DNA of 64,000 bases, taken from positions 1 to 64,000 of the forward strand of contig UQUN01000004.1 in NCBI GenBank assembly GCA_900544175.1, in the 5' to 3' direction. The DNA is from an uncultured Alistipes sp. GTDB taxonomy: Bacteria > Bacteroidota > Bacteroidia > Bacteroidales > UBA932. Of this stretch, positions 35,155 through 45,080 are shown in pieces (positions within the stretch are counted from its first letter, which is position 1; the number at the start of each line of letters is the position of its first letter). The notes beneath the pieces were generated by a model. The model did not search any database. It was given only the letters and a program-made list of their open reading frames with translations, and was not told the origin of the DNA. Position numbers and translations under genes: made by a program.

Positions 35155-36519
35155 ATGAAAAAAATACTTGTCACATTAGTCGCCATAGGGGCATTTATCA
35201 GCTATTTTTCAGCCGTTTCGGCATATCCCCAGGAAAAACTCGGCAAAGATACTGTCTACGTCATAGAGATCAGGCAGAATATCGACAATTCCTCCATGCG
35301 CAAGCTCAGTCTCGGACTGAAGGACGCTCAGGCTAAGGGTGCGGACTACATCATCCTGCATCTGGATACTTACGGCGGGGCAGTCGATGCCGCCGACAGC
35401 ATGCGCAAGGCCATCCTTCATGCGCCGGTACCGGTAGTGGCCTTCGTGGACCTGCAGGCCGCTTCCGCAGGTGCCCTGATCTCCATAGCCTGTGACTCGA
35501 TATACATGAGGCCGGGAGCCTCGATAGGCGCCGCAACCGTAGTCAACCAGAACGGGGAGGTGATGCCGGACAAATACCAGTCCTTCATGCGGGGAATGAT
35601 GCGTGCCACCGCGGAGGCCCACGGCCGCAGATCGGACGGATCCTGGTTCAGGGACCCTGCCATAGCCGAGAAAATGGTGGATACGGCGGGCGTGCTCAGC
35701 TTCACCCCAGACGAGGCCATAAATGCCCGCTACTGCGAGGGCAAGGCCGAATCAATAGATGAGGTAATAGGGCATATCGGGCTGGAAGGATGTGAGATAG
35801 TCCATCAGGAACTGTCCCCTTTAGAGAAGTTCATTCTCCTTATGATGTCCCCTCTGCTGCAAAGTATTTTCCTGATGATGATAGTCGGAGGCATCTATTT
35901 CGAGGTGCAGTCCCCCGGGCTGGGTCTGCCGTCCATCATAGCGGTATTAGGAGCGGTGCTGTATTTCTCGCCCCTGTACATCCACGGTCTGGCCATGAAC
36001 TGGGAGATAGTGATGTTCGTCATCGGACTGATCCTGTTAGGGGTGGAGATATTCGTCACGCCCGGTTTCGGGGTGGCCGGCATCATCGGAGCGATACTTT
36101 CGCTCGGGGCCCTTATCTTCGCGATGGTGGACAACGATATGCTGTACTTCGAGGGACATCTCAACCTCCAGGTAATCCTGACTCCATGCGCCGTGGTCCT
36201 GGTTTCCACCGTACTGGCTCTGGTTCTGTCCATCTGGGGAGCTTCGAAACTATTCCCTAAGAAATCATTTTCCTACATCGCCCAGAAAACCGAGCTCAAG
36301 GGAGATGAGGGCTGGGTAGGTGTGGAGACAGTTTCACTTGCCGCATGTGTAGGACAAGTAGTTACAGCCGCTACCGAAATGTGTCCTTCAGGTAAGGTGG
36401 AGTATGGAGAACGGCAGTATGAGGCCGTTATGGAATACGGTTCCGCAAATGCCGGAGAGCGGTTGAAAGTTATCCGCACGGAGGGAGGGCGTCTGTACTG
36501 CGTCCGTCTTTCTCAATAA
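35155..36519 (+). CDS. NfeD-family ClpP-class membrane serine protease
   Basis: A 454-residue protein. A signal peptide (MKKILVTLVAIGAF) is followed by a ClpP/SppA-like domain: LDTYGGAVDAAD, then QAASAGALISIACDSIYM with the likely nucleophile Ser, and SIGAAT. Four hydrophobic helices occupy roughly 230-375, and a C-terminal OB-fold NfeD domain (GDEGWVGVETVSLAACVGQ) ends the protein. Such proteases work at the membrane with stomatin partners, which are not seen here. The start at 35155 gives a clean signal peptide. The last 50 bases overlap the end of ispG on the other strand. Confidence 0.88.
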   Translation: MKKILVTLVAIGAFISYFSAVSAYPQEKLGKDTVYVIEIRQNIDNSSMRKLSLGLKDAQAKGADYIILHLDTYGGAVDAADSMRKAILHAPVPVVAFVDLQAASAGALISIACDSIYMRPGASIGAATVVNQNGEVMPDKYQSFMRGMMRATAEAHGRRSDGSWFRDPAIAEKMVDTAGVLSFTPDEAINARYCEGKAESIDEVIGHIGLEGCEIVHQELSPLEKFILLMMSPLLQSIFLMMIVGGIYFEVQSPGLGLPSIIAVLGAVLYFSPLYIHGLAMNWEIVMFVIGLILLGVEIFVTPGFGVAGIIGAILSLGALIFAMVDNDMLYFEGHLNLQVILTPCAVVLVSTVLALVLSIWGASKLFPKKSFSYIAQKTELKGDEGWVGVETVSLAACVGQVVTAATEMCPSGKVEYGERQYEAVMEYGSANAGERLKVIRTEGGRLYCVRLSQ

Positions 36520-37822
36520 TCTCCAGCAGTACGTCTATTGCCTTTTCCTGGGGCACTGAACGGACCACGGCCTCGCGCCCCCTGTAAATAGACACTTTGC
36601 CGCGTCCCTCGCCGATGTATCCGTAGTCGGCATCGGCCATCTCGCCTGGACCGTTGACGATGCAGCCCATGACAGCTATGGTCAGGCCGCGGAGATGGGA
36701 GGTGCGCCGCTTGACCTCGTTGAATGTGGACTCTATGTCGTACAGAGTACGGCCGCAGCTGGGGCAAGCGATGTATTCGCACTGGGTGATACGGCGGCGC
36801 GTGGCCTGCATTATGTCGGATTTGAACTGCTCTATCTCTGTCTTGTCCGCCTCCTTGTCTCCATAAATGCAGCGTATTTCGAAATCATCGGCCTCCCTGT
36901 TGACAAGCATAGGACCGAGGATGCATGAGGCCTTGACGATAAACTCCTCATGGGAGCCGCAGCGGAGCTCGAAGGAGGGCACTCCGTCCTTCACTCCGGT
37001 CTGATAGTCCGATGGTCTCCGGGCCGTATCGAAGAACTCCGCAATAAGTCTTGCGGGAAATATCTCGTTGACCGGAGGCTCGGTGAGGGATACCCTGACA
37101 GTGTCACCGATGCCTCGGGAGAGCAGGGTCGCCAGACCGGCCGCCGACTTGATGCGGCCCATGTCCCCGTTGCCGGCCTCGGTGACTCCGAGGTGCAGGG
37201 GGAAGATGATTCCGCGCTCCTCCATCCACTGCTGCAGGAGAATATAGGCCTGCGTCATGACAGGGACGTTGCTGGCCTTGAGCGAGAGCACCACATTGTA
37301 GAAATCCTCGTCGATGCACATCTGTACCCACTCCGACATGGCTTCCTGCATTCCTTTAGGTGTATTGCCGTAGAGTTCTGTGATACGGGGACCTAAGGAA
37401 CCGTGATTGATACCTATCCGGACGGCTGTCCCGTGCCTGCGGCATTCTTCCAGGAACTTTCGGAACTGGGTGCACGCCACCTCGTGGTCCTTGGCGAAAT
37501 TGCCCGGATTGATCCTCACCTTGTCGGCCGTCGCCGCTGCGGCTATGGCCACTTCCGATGAGAAATGGACGTCTGCCACCAGAGGAACCGGGATGCCCTC
37601 GGCCCGCAGGCGGGCCTTTATTTTACCGAGGGATTCCACCTCGCGCAGACCCTGGGTGGTGAGCCGGACCAGCTGCGAGCCGGCTTCGTAAAGTTCCCGG
37701 CACTGTGCTACTGCAGCGTCTATGTCGTTGGTGTCGCAGTTGCACATGCTCTGCACGACAGTCCTGCCGGCATCGTGTCCTATGAGCAGGTTATCTCCTA
37801 TATTAGCAGTGATATAGCGCAT
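36470..37822 (-). CDS. ispG: IspG, 4-hydroxy-3-methylbut-2-enyl-diphosphate synthase
   Basis: A 450-residue IspG/GcpE of the non-mevalonate isoprenoid pathway, converting methylerythritol cyclodiphosphate to HMBPP with a 4Fe-4S cluster. TIM-barrel sequence includes PLVADVHFSSEVAI and KVRINPGNFA. The C-terminal cluster domain contains CPSCGRTLYD and AVMGCIVNGPGEMADADYG. Bacteroides and plant enzymes usually carry a large inserted domain and exceed 600 residues, while E. coli has 372, so this protein seems to hold a reduced insert. The ATG at 37822 sits 2 bases from the preceding stop. Its 3' end overlaps the nfeD-type gene by 50 bases. Confidence 0.93.
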   Translation of the reverse strand: MRYITANIGDNLLIGHDAGRTVVQSMCNCDTNDIDAAVAQCRELYEAGSQLVRLTTQGLREVESLGKIKARLRAEGIPVPLVADVHFSSEVAIAAAATADKVRINPGNFAKDHEVACTQFRKFLEECRRHGTAVRIGINHGSLGPRITELYGNTPKGMQEAMSEWVQMCIDEDFYNVVLSLKASNVPVMTQAYILLQQWMEERGIIFPLHLGVTEAGNGDMGRIKSAAGLATLLSRGIGDTVRVSLTEPPVNEIFPARLIAEFFDTARRPSDYQTGVKDGVPSFELRCGSHEEFIVKASCILGPMLVNREADDFEIRCIYGDKEADKTEIEQFKSDIMQATRRRITQCEYIACPSCGRTLYDIESTFNEVKRRTSHLRGLTIAVMGCIVNGPGEMADADYGYIGEGRGKVSIYRGREAVVRSVPQEKAIDVLLEIIEKDGRSTDALPPCG

Positions 37823-37824
37823 AT

Positions 37825-38544
37825 TTAGTTGAGTTTTACATGAAGTCCGAGACTTATGCTGGCCTGCCACGGATAACTGTACATCCACGAAGAACTGCTC
37901 ATTCTTTCCGGATGATACAGCATGGAAAGAGAGTAATGGAACGCTCCCTCAAGATGCAGCTCCAACCTTTTGGCGAATATGTATGCCAGTCCGGCGCCTC
38001 CGACAATTCCGTAATCCCAGCGTATGTCATAACAGTCAAAGCCGTTGTCCTTTGTAGTGGCGAATCTGTATCCTACAAACGGCCCGAGACTCAGAAGTAT
38101 CCTGAAATGTTCGCCGATGTCGATATGAAAAGCTGACAGAAACGGCAGTTCTATGATGGACAATGTCTGGGCAAAATTCTCGAATTCATACTCGTCGTTC
38201 ACGAAACCGTATCTGGTATAACGGAAGCCTGTCTGCAGTCCGAAAAAATCATATACCCCCCATAACGGATGATAGTAGGTGTAGAGTACAGCTATGTTAA
38301 CAGGGGAGTTTATGGACTTTATGCCCATGTCCGGAGTCATGGTCACCCCTGTGAACGAGAAATCATAGCGCACACCTATAAGATGTTCCGGATATTTCAC
38401 CGGCAGGACCTTTATTGTCGTGTCCCATTGTATACCCGGCTGTATCTTGTTGAGCGTGTCAGCCTTCCTGTCCTGTCCGCAAAGCTGGAGCGGAATGACT
38501 ACAGCCAGCATAAGTCCGGTCATTATAGAATACAGCAGTCTCAT
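37825..38544 (-). CDS. Outer-membrane beta-barrel protein, unknown role
   Basis: A 239-residue protein with a signal peptide (MRLLYSIMTGLMLAVVIPLQ) and many alternating aromatic strands such as LIGVRYDFSFTGVTM, LSLGPFVGYRFAT and LELHLEGAFHYSL, ending SISLGLHVKLN. It resembles the porin-family/PorT-like eight-strand barrels of Bacteroidetes. The function is unknown. It overlaps the preceding lipoprotein gene by 4 bases and is 2 bases from ispG. Confidence 0.7.
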   Translation of the reverse strand: MRLLYSIMTGLMLAVVIPLQLCGQDRKADTLNKIQPGIQWDTTIKVLPVKYPEHLIGVRYDFSFTGVTMTPDMGIKSINSPVNIAVLYTYYHPLWGVYDFFGLQTGFRYTRYGFVNDEYEFENFAQTLSIIELPFLSAFHIDIGEHFRILLSLGPFVGYRFATTKDNGFDCYDIRWDYGIVGGAGLAYIFAKRLELHLEGAFHYSLSMLYHPERMSSSSWMYSYPWQASISLGLHVKLN

Positions 38545-40358
38545 TTGAACATCTCTCCGATATCGATGGTTTGTATCAGTTCCGTCCTTTCAGGAATATC
38601 CATTATGTAGGCATTGCTGCCCATACCGTCACCGACCTTGTACATGATGACTTTCTCAGGCTGTTTACGTTCCAGAAGAGCACCTGTATCCACCTGGCCG
38701 TTACCGTTCTTGTCTTCGGTTATACGCACGGAGTATTTCCCGGCCTTGAGGTAGGGAAAGAGCAGTACGGCCGCTGAGTCGATGGAATAGCTTCTGTATA
38801 CCTTTGTCCTTTTCTCGTCCACTAATTCCACAAGGTACTTTTCATTTACGTTGGACATCTCAAGTGTAAGCGAGCTGAGGTTCTCGTCCTGAGGCAGACT
38901 TATCTTCTTCAGAAGGCTGTCGCAGTATATGCCGTCGATATCCATGAACAGACTGTCCGGTATCCTGAGAGTGTACTCGTATCCTGGAACGAGCTTTTCT
39001 GCCGGACGAAGGTAAAACTTCTTTATATTGGCTGTATCCGGCTCTATCGTGAATTCAGCCGGTGCAACCTGCTCTCTGGTGTTCTTGGCCGTAAACGTAA
39101 TGGAATCGAACGGCATCTGTATCATAGGGGACTCGAACGTTATGATGATGCCGTATTGGTCAATATTCTCAGGAGTGGCATCCACATCGTATGCCGCCAG
39201 GGTATCCGCTTCCTCTACCATCTCCCCGCGCCAGTTCTCCACCATCTTGCCTTTAGGGCGTATCATCTTTATTGTGTCGGTTACAGGTACAAGTATGTTG
39301 AGGGAGTCATCAGTACGCATGTAGGACAGACGCATCTGCAAGGTATCCGGCACTCCTCCCTGCTCGTTTATCCATATAACAATACTGTCGCGATAGAAAT
39401 TATATTCCTTTATAAGCTTTTCATCAGGAATGCCGTCGATAATCATTGAGTCTATCTGTGGATAGGGAGCTGCGAACTTGAGATACATCTGTCTTCGCGA
39501 GACTCTCTCCTTACTCCTCAGGAACTGACGCTGAGAGACTTCCTTGAACATTGCAAGGGACAGTTGGGCCGGACGGCTGAGACATGATACCGTATCCAGC
39601 ATGCTTACAGGAAGAAGTTCGGGGATAGAATCCCTCATGACATTGGTCGGAATGACAAGAGTGTCGAGAAAAGCGACTCTCTCCTGATCAGGGTCATAGA
39701 GACAGTTATTGTTCAGATCCTCAATGGCGAACACCCGGTATACAGTGTCTGCCGGCAGGTTGCGCACTGTGAAATAGCCCCAGGAGTCGCTTTTTGCAGC
39801 TGCTTTCGGAAGGACTTTGAATATGGCCGAATCCGAAGGGTCCGTATGGAACAGGACTGTAATATTGGGCATAGGAAGCATGGTGGAGGACTCCATGATG
39901 CTTCCAGACACGAACAGTGAGTCAAGGGTGTTTCCAGTGGAGAAGCTTACCGTATACGGAGGGAATGGATTACCTTCATTATTGTCCTTTATGGCCTCTC
40001 CCAGGGACAGCGAATACGACGTACTGGAATCAAGAGGCTCCCCGAAGGAAATCACCACTCTCTTCCCCTTTATCTTGGCTGTAGGAGGTTTGGTCTGAGG
40101 AGGGGAGAGGAAGATATACGAGTTAGGGTTGTTGAGTGCCACATACTCGTCGAACTCGAACGACACCTGACTGTGCTTTACGTCCAGCGGATGCATAAGG
40201 CTGTTGCCAGGGGGGACGATTTCCACGATGACTGGCGGTATGGTGTCTTTCGGACCGCCCTCCGGAGGCGTGGATGTATTGGCGCATGACTTGGAGAAGA
40301 TCAATGACGCGAATATGCCTATTACAATTATGGAGTTCAGCAGATTGTTATGTTTCAT
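38541..40358 (-). CDS. Ig-like (Big_5) domain lipoprotein
   Basis: A 605-residue secreted lipoprotein. Starting at MKHNNLLNSI, a hydrophobic segment leads to SKSC as lipidation site. A Big_5-type Ig domain follows (PPVIVEIVPPGNSL, VSFEFDEYVALNN, SYSLSLGEAIKDNNEGNP). Further domains include a carboxypeptidase-regulatory-like DTVYRVFAIEDLNNN and, near the end, GKYSVRITEDKNGNGQVDTG. This architecture is common in Bacteroidetes, with no known function. The gene lies 4 bases after rsh. Confidence 0.75.
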   Translation of the reverse strand: MKHNNLLNSIIVIGIFASLIFSKSCANTSTPPEGGPKDTIPPVIVEIVPPGNSLMHPLDVKHSQVSFEFDEYVALNNPNSYIFLSPPQTKPPTAKIKGKRVVISFGEPLDSSTSYSLSLGEAIKDNNEGNPFPPYTVSFSTGNTLDSLFVSGSIMESSTMLPMPNITVLFHTDPSDSAIFKVLPKAAAKSDSWGYFTVRNLPADTVYRVFAIEDLNNNCLYDPDQERVAFLDTLVIPTNVMRDSIPELLPVSMLDTVSCLSRPAQLSLAMFKEVSQRQFLRSKERVSRRQMYLKFAAPYPQIDSMIIDGIPDEKLIKEYNFYRDSIVIWINEQGGVPDTLQMRLSYMRTDDSLNILVPVTDTIKMIRPKGKMVENWRGEMVEEADTLAAYDVDATPENIDQYGIIITFESPMIQMPFDSITFTAKNTREQVAPAEFTIEPDTANIKKFYLRPAEKLVPGYEYTLRIPDSLFMDIDGIYCDSLLKKISLPQDENLSSLTLEMSNVNEKYLVELVDEKRTKVYRSYSIDSAAVLLFPYLKAGKYSVRITEDKNGNGQVDTGALLERKQPEKVIMYKVGDGMGSNAYIMDIPERTELIQTIDIGEMFK

Positions 40359-40362
40359 GTCT

Positions 40363-42690
40363 TTATTTGTCCTCTTTGATGTCGATCCGGTTGACACTTT
40401 CAACGCCCTTTATCTTCCGTATATGTCCCATAAGGTTGTCCAGATCCTCCGTACTGCGCACATAACAGTCGATATAGCCTTCGAAAATACTGTCATGCGT
40501 GGCTATGTACACTTTCCTTATGTTGATGTTCAAGGCGAGGGTAGTGACTTTGGTCAGTTCGTTAAGGATTCCGATACGGTCCGTGCCGAATATCTTGATA
40601 CGGGCCAGGAACGAGGCTATGGTATTCTTGCTCCATTTTGCATTTACGATCCTGTCACCGTGTATGGATGCAAGGTTGACAGCCTCCGGGCATGTTTTCT
40701 TGTGTACGGTGACCTCACCGTTGTCATTGATGAAACCTACGATGGCGTCACCGGGGATAGGGTAGCAGCAGTCTGCTATACGGTATGTGATCGGACTGTC
40801 CGGGTCCTTGCCTTCTCCTTTACCTCTTTCGGCAAGGATCAGATCCCTGTTCTTGTCCAGTCTGTTCCTGAGGATTCTGTCACGTATTTCGGCATTGGAC
40901 ATCTCATCCTCCTCATCCAGGTCACCGTCAGCATCCTTGTCATCATTGTTGTTCTTGTTGCTGCGGAAAAGCTTGAGAGTCCAGTAGATTACATTCTTGT
41001 TCTCAGTGTTCTTACGAAGGATCTTGTCCAATTCCTTAAGAGAGATCACTCCGGTGGATATTTTATTGTAAAGCTCCTCTTTTGTGCTTACTCCATACTC
41101 GATCAGGAGTTTCTTAAGTACGTTTTTCTGCAGTTTGACACCGTAGTTGGCAAGCTCCTTCTCCAGCATCTGACGTCCGCTCTTGATACTGTCGTCCACA
41201 TCGTCTTTCAAAGCCTCGTAGACATAGTTGCGGGCCTTGCCTGTCTTCAGGAACTCCAACCATTCCGGCTGCGGTTTCTGTGACTCCGCTGTGATGATCT
41301 CGACCTGGTCTCCGTTGCGTAATACTCTGGACAACGGTGACAGCTTGTAGTTTATCTTTGCCGCAATAGCCTTGTTGCCGATCTGGGAGTGGATGCTGTA
41401 TGCAAAATCCAGAGCGGTCGACCCTTTTGGAAGCGCCTTCGATTCTCCTTTTGGGGTAAACACATATATCTCCTGGTCCAAAAGGGTGTCGTGGAACTTG
41501 TCCAGAAAATTAAGGGCATCCGCATCAGGATTCTCGAGTACATCCCTGACCATGTCCAGCCACCTGTCCATCTCTTTCTCGGAGTTGGTCTCCTCGCCTT
41601 TCTGCTTGTAGCTCCAGTGAGCCGCAATGCCTTTCTCGGCTATCTCGTTCATTCTCTCGCTCCGTATCTGCACCTCGACCCATCCACCTCCGTTGCTCAT
41701 GACGGTACAGTGAAGTGCCTCGTAACCATTGCTTTTCGGCCTTGTCACCCAATCCCGTATCCGGTCTGTCTTGGATGCGTAGATACCTGATACCAAAGAA
41801 TATATATACCAGCACTGTGTGCGCTCGTCCTCGTCCGGTTTCGGTGAGAATATAATCCTTATACCATAAATGTCAAATATGTCCTCGAACTCCACGTGCT
41901 TCTCTGTCATCTTGTGCCATACAGAGTAGGGGGTCTTGGTCCTTTTCGTTATCTCGAATTTGTAACCGGCATTCTCAAGTGCATCGGCAACCGGCTTGAT
42001 GAACTTGTCCATAGCCTCGCCCTTCTCCTTGATCACATTGTCTATCTTGGAGACTATGTCGTTGTACATCTTAGGATTCCTGGTCTTAAGCCATATATTC
42101 TCCATCTCAGACTTGATGTTGTACAGACCAAGACGGTGGGCCAGAGGGACGAAGAGATACATGGTCTCGCTCAATATCTTGTCCTTCTTGTAGTCCGGCA
42201 TGGAGTCTATGGTACGTATATTGTGAAGCCTGTCCGCCAGCTTTATCAGTACAACACGTACATCGTCATTGAGTGTCAGTATGATACGTTTGAAGTTCTC
42301 GGCCTGAAGATTGCCTCTGTTGTCGGTATCCATGGCAGCCTTTATCTTGGTCAGACCATCCACAAGAGAGGCTATCTTCTCACCGAACAGCCGTTTGATG
42401 TCATCCACGGTGTATTCCGTGTCTTCCACCACATCATGCAGAAGGGCGGCAACGATCGATTTGTATCCGAGCCCTATCTCATTGACGACTATCTTTGCCA
42501 CTGATATGGGATGTATGATGTAAGGTTCTCCGGATCTTCTGCGGACACCTTTGTGGGCCTCATTGGCGAACTCAAAAGCCTTGATCACACCGTCATACTC
42601 CTCCTGCGAGGCACATCGTCTCAGACTGGCCAGGCGGAGTTCCTCGAATTCTTTATTAATCAGATCGTAATCGCTTTGTGTAAAATCCAT
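40363..42690 (-). CDS. Bifunctional (p)ppGpp synthetase/hydrolase (RelA/SpoT homologue)
   Basis: A 775-residue RSH protein controlling the stringent response. The HD hydrolase domain is intact (YIIHPISVAKIV, AALLHDVVEDT, LADRLHNIRT). The synthetase domain follows (YGIRIIFSPKPDEDE, RPKSNGYEALHCTV), then a TGS domain (DQEIYVFTPKGESKALPKGS) and a C-terminal ACT domain (KIFGTDRIGILNELTKVT). With both catalytic domains intact it should be able to make and break ppGpp. It follows hydG by 21 bases. Confidence 0.93.
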   Translation of the reverse strand: MDFTQSDYDLINKEFEELRLASLRRCASQEEYDGVIKAFEFANEAHKGVRRRSGEPYIIHPISVAKIVVNEIGLGYKSIVAALLHDVVEDTEYTVDDIKRLFGEKIASLVDGLTKIKAAMDTDNRGNLQAENFKRIILTLNDDVRVVLIKLADRLHNIRTIDSMPDYKKDKILSETMYLFVPLAHRLGLYNIKSEMENIWLKTRNPKMYNDIVSKIDNVIKEKGEAMDKFIKPVADALENAGYKFEITKRTKTPYSVWHKMTEKHVEFEDIFDIYGIRIIFSPKPDEDERTQCWYIYSLVSGIYASKTDRIRDWVTRPKSNGYEALHCTVMSNGGGWVEVQIRSERMNEIAEKGIAAHWSYKQKGEETNSEKEMDRWLDMVRDVLENPDADALNFLDKFHDTLLDQEIYVFTPKGESKALPKGSTALDFAYSIHSQIGNKAIAAKINYKLSPLSRVLRNGDQVEIITAESQKPQPEWLEFLKTGKARNYVYEALKDDVDDSIKSGRQMLEKELANYGVKLQKNVLKKLLIEYGVSTKEELYNKISTGVISLKELDKILRKNTENKNVIYWTLKLFRSNKNNNDDKDADGDLDEEDEMSNAEIRDRILRNRLDKNRDLILAERGKGEGKDPDSPITYRIADCCYPIPGDAIVGFINDNGEVTVHKKTCPEAVNLASIHGDRIVNAKWSKNTIASFLARIKIFGTDRIGILNELTKVTTLALNINIRKVYIATHDSIFEGYIDCYVRSTEDLDNLMGHIRKIKGVESVNRIDIKEDK

Positions 42691-42711
42691 TCTGCAAAAA
42701 TAATCAAAAAA

Positions 42712-44130
42712 CTAATAGAGAATATCCCTTATACCCTGTTCGCGTATTTTTTTAAGTCTCTCTTTCAGATTCTCCTTCTCATCACCGTCGGGCATCTTGG
42801 CCAGCTCGCGGTCAATCAGCCTGTAGCCTTCCGTCTTCGTAAGATCCGATGAATAGTCTTCTATATACTCGGCAAGGGTCAGCATTGCATTCCGAGTACA
42901 GAATCTTTTGATGAAGCCAGGAATGGCGAACTCCATGAAGTGCTCTCCGGTACGGCCGACACGGTAGCATGCCGTACAGAAACTGGGTATGTAGTCCCGG
43001 GTAAGCAGCCAGCGGATAACCTCATCCAGATTGCGGGTGTCGCCTATCTGGAACTGTTCCTCATCCAGGGCCTGCTCGTCTCCCTTACGTTCCTTGTTGT
43101 AGCCTCCGATTTCCAGCTTGGTGCCGGCGTCTATCTGGGATACTCCGAATTCCATGACTTCGTCACGGATGGCCCGGGACTCCCTGGCTGTCATTATCAG
43201 CCCTGTATAAGGCACTGCAAGCCTGAGTATTGCTACCAGTTTCTTAAAGTCCTGGTCTGACACCCTGTAGGGCAGGTCCAGTTCCATGCCGTTGGCCGGC
43301 TGTATTCTCGGGAAGCTTATTGTATGAGGACCCACTCCGTAAGTATTCTGAAGATGAATGGCATGGGAGACCAGTCCGAGTACCTCGAAACGCCAGTCAT
43401 ACAGTCCGAACAGAGCACCGATGCCCATATCGTCTATGCCGCCCTCGAAGGCTCGGTCCATGGCATTGAGCCTCCAAAGATAGTTGCTCTTCTGTGTATT
43501 TCCTGGATGATATCTGGCATATGTCTCCTTGTGGTAGGTTTCCTGGAATACCTGGAAAGTACCGATACCGGCCGCCTTCACCACTTTATAGCCGTCGATA
43601 TCCAGAGGTGCCGCATTGATGTTCACCCTGCGTATCTCTCCTTTGCCGGATCTGGTGGCATAGGTCATCTTCACGGTATGGGCGATGAACTCTGGAGTGT
43701 ATTTCGGATGCTCTCCGTAGACGAGAATGAGCCTCTTGTGCCCCTCGTCCTCCAGGGAGCGCACCTCACGCACAAGTTCTTCGTCCGACAGGCTGTGACG
43801 GACCGTGCTGCGCAATGAGCGGCGGAAACCGCAATACTGGCAGTCATTTATGCAGTAATTGCCTATATAGAGAGGGGCGAAAAGTACTATGCGGTTTCCG
43901 TACACAGATCGTTTTAGCTCACGGGCCGTCTCGAATATCTCGTGCAGGCCCTCGGGAGACTGGACTGCGATAAGGGCTGCCGTCTCCTCTACAGTCAGAG
44001 GCTGTTTTGAAAGGGACTTCTTTAAAATGGCCCTGTAGACAACAGGATCTTCCCTGGTATTGTTGATCAGGGAGTTAATTTTGGCATCGTCAATAAAATC
44101 CACGAAGCCTTTTGTCAATTCCATATTCAT
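42712..44130 (-). CDS. hydG: HydG, [FeFe]-hydrogenase H-cluster maturation radical SAM enzyme
   Basis: A 472-residue HydG, the normal length. It cleaves tyrosine to supply CO and cyanide ligands of the hydrogenase active-site cluster. The radical SAM motif is CINDCQYC, and the C-terminal auxiliary cluster motif is SFCTACYRVGRTGEHFMEF. ThiH, a close relative, lacks that second motif. The ATG at 44130 (MNMELTKG) is chosen; 44124 is equally possible. No HydE, HydF or hydrogenase gene is in the window, so partners must lie elsewhere. It sits between a yihY-like gene and rsh. Confidence 0.9.
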   Translation of the reverse strand: MNMELTKGFVDFIDDAKINSLINNTREDPVVYRAILKKSLSKQPLTVEETAALIAVQSPEGLHEIFETARELKRSVYGNRIVLFAPLYIGNYCINDCQYCGFRRSLRSTVRHSLSDEELVREVRSLEDEGHKRLILVYGEHPKYTPEFIAHTVKMTYATRSGKGEIRRVNINAAPLDIDGYKVVKAAGIGTFQVFQETYHKETYARYHPGNTQKSNYLWRLNAMDRAFEGGIDDMGIGALFGLYDWRFEVLGLVSHAIHLQNTYGVGPHTISFPRIQPANGMELDLPYRVSDQDFKKLVAILRLAVPYTGLIMTARESRAIRDEVMEFGVSQIDAGTKLEIGGYNKERKGDEQALDEEQFQIGDTRNLDEVIRWLLTRDYIPSFCTACYRVGRTGEHFMEFAIPGFIKRFCTRNAMLTLAEYIEDYSSDLTKTEGYRLIDRELAKMPDGDEKENLKERLKKIREQGIRDILY

Positions 44131-44153
44131 ATCATTCAATACTTTAAATATCT

Positions 44154-45080
44154 TCAACTCAAGTCTTCCAGCGGATAGTTGTCCACATTCTGGAAGACAT
44201 AGGAAAGTTCCGAGCCAAGCAGTACTATGAACCATCCGATATTAAGCCATACCATGAAAAGCGGTATGGCGGCAAACACACCGTAAACGGCGTTAAGTCT
44301 GGATACGAACATCTGGGTCTCCATATAGAGATACTGCACTGTCGTGAATGCGAGAGAGGAAATAAGGGCCGCTGACAACGCAGGCAGCAGTCTCACCTTG
44401 GAGTTAGGTATCAGAATGTACATCACAGTCAGGACTATGACCATGAATATAAAGAACGATAACCATATCAGGAACGTGCTGATGGAACTCAGGAAAGGTA
44501 TCTCGAGTCCGATGGCGTTGATACCGTCTGAAATGGAAAGAGCTACCGACAGGAATACCATTATGACGAATGGAGAGGCCGTCATGGTTACTGCGTATGC
44601 AAGCACCCTCTTCCAGAGTATCCTGTTCCGTTCCACTTTCCATATCCGGTTGAATGACCACTCCACCCTGGACATCAGCCATATCACCATCCATAGGAAT
44701 ATCATGAACGAGATGATTCCATAGATGCCTTGCTGTGATGCCGCTATTATGTTGTCCGCGAATGTCAGGATGTGGTCAACTATCGTGTCGCGGCCGAAAT
44801 TCTCGTATATCAGTTCTCTGAGATAGGTGCCGAGACCGGCGTAGTTGGATATGGCGAATGCTACGGCAAGAAACGGAACCAGGGCCATGGTGGAGAAAAA
44901 ACTCAGGGCCACGGCCTGCTGCCCTACATTCTGACGACTGAAATTCTTGGCGGTAAGTATGATTATCCTGATATACCTTACGACCTTGGCCTTTGCCCGG
45001 CCAAGGTCCGAGGTATTGATGTTCCAGATGCCGTCGCGGAAGAATTCTTTGAGTTTTCTTATGTTATCCGCGCATCGCAT
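44154..45080 (-). CDS. YihY/virulence factor BrkB-family membrane protein
   Basis: A 308-residue integral membrane protein with about six helices. The family stretches QAVALSFFSTMALVPFLAV, FNRIWKVERNR and LPALSAALISSLAF are present, ending with FMVWLNIGWFIVLLGSELSY. The family was once called ribonuclease BN, which is now considered wrong; its role is unknown. The ATG at 45080 overlaps the end of the flavodiiron protein gene by 17 bases. The longer reading to 45245 is antiphase through that gene and is rejected. Confidence 0.85.
   Translation of the reverse strand: MRCADNIRKLKEFFRDGIWNINTSDLGRAKAKVVRYIRIIILTAKNFSRQNVGQQAVALSFFSTMALVPFLAVAFAISNYAGLGTYLRELIYENFGRDTIVDHILTFADNIIAASQQGIYGIISFMIFLWMVIWLMSRVEWSFNRIWKVERNRILWKRVLAYAVTMTASPFVIMVFLSVALSISDGINAIGLEIPFLSSISTFLIWLSFFIFMVIVLTVMYILIPNSKVRLLPALSAALISSLAFTTVQYLYMETQMFVSRLNAVYGVFAAIPLFMVWLNIGWFIVLLGSELSYVFQNVDNYPLEDLS

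Noticed and set aside
42712..44130. ThiH (thiamine synthesis tyrosine lyase) instead of HydG
   Set aside because: The C-terminal CTACYRVGRTGEHF cluster motif specific to HydG is present.
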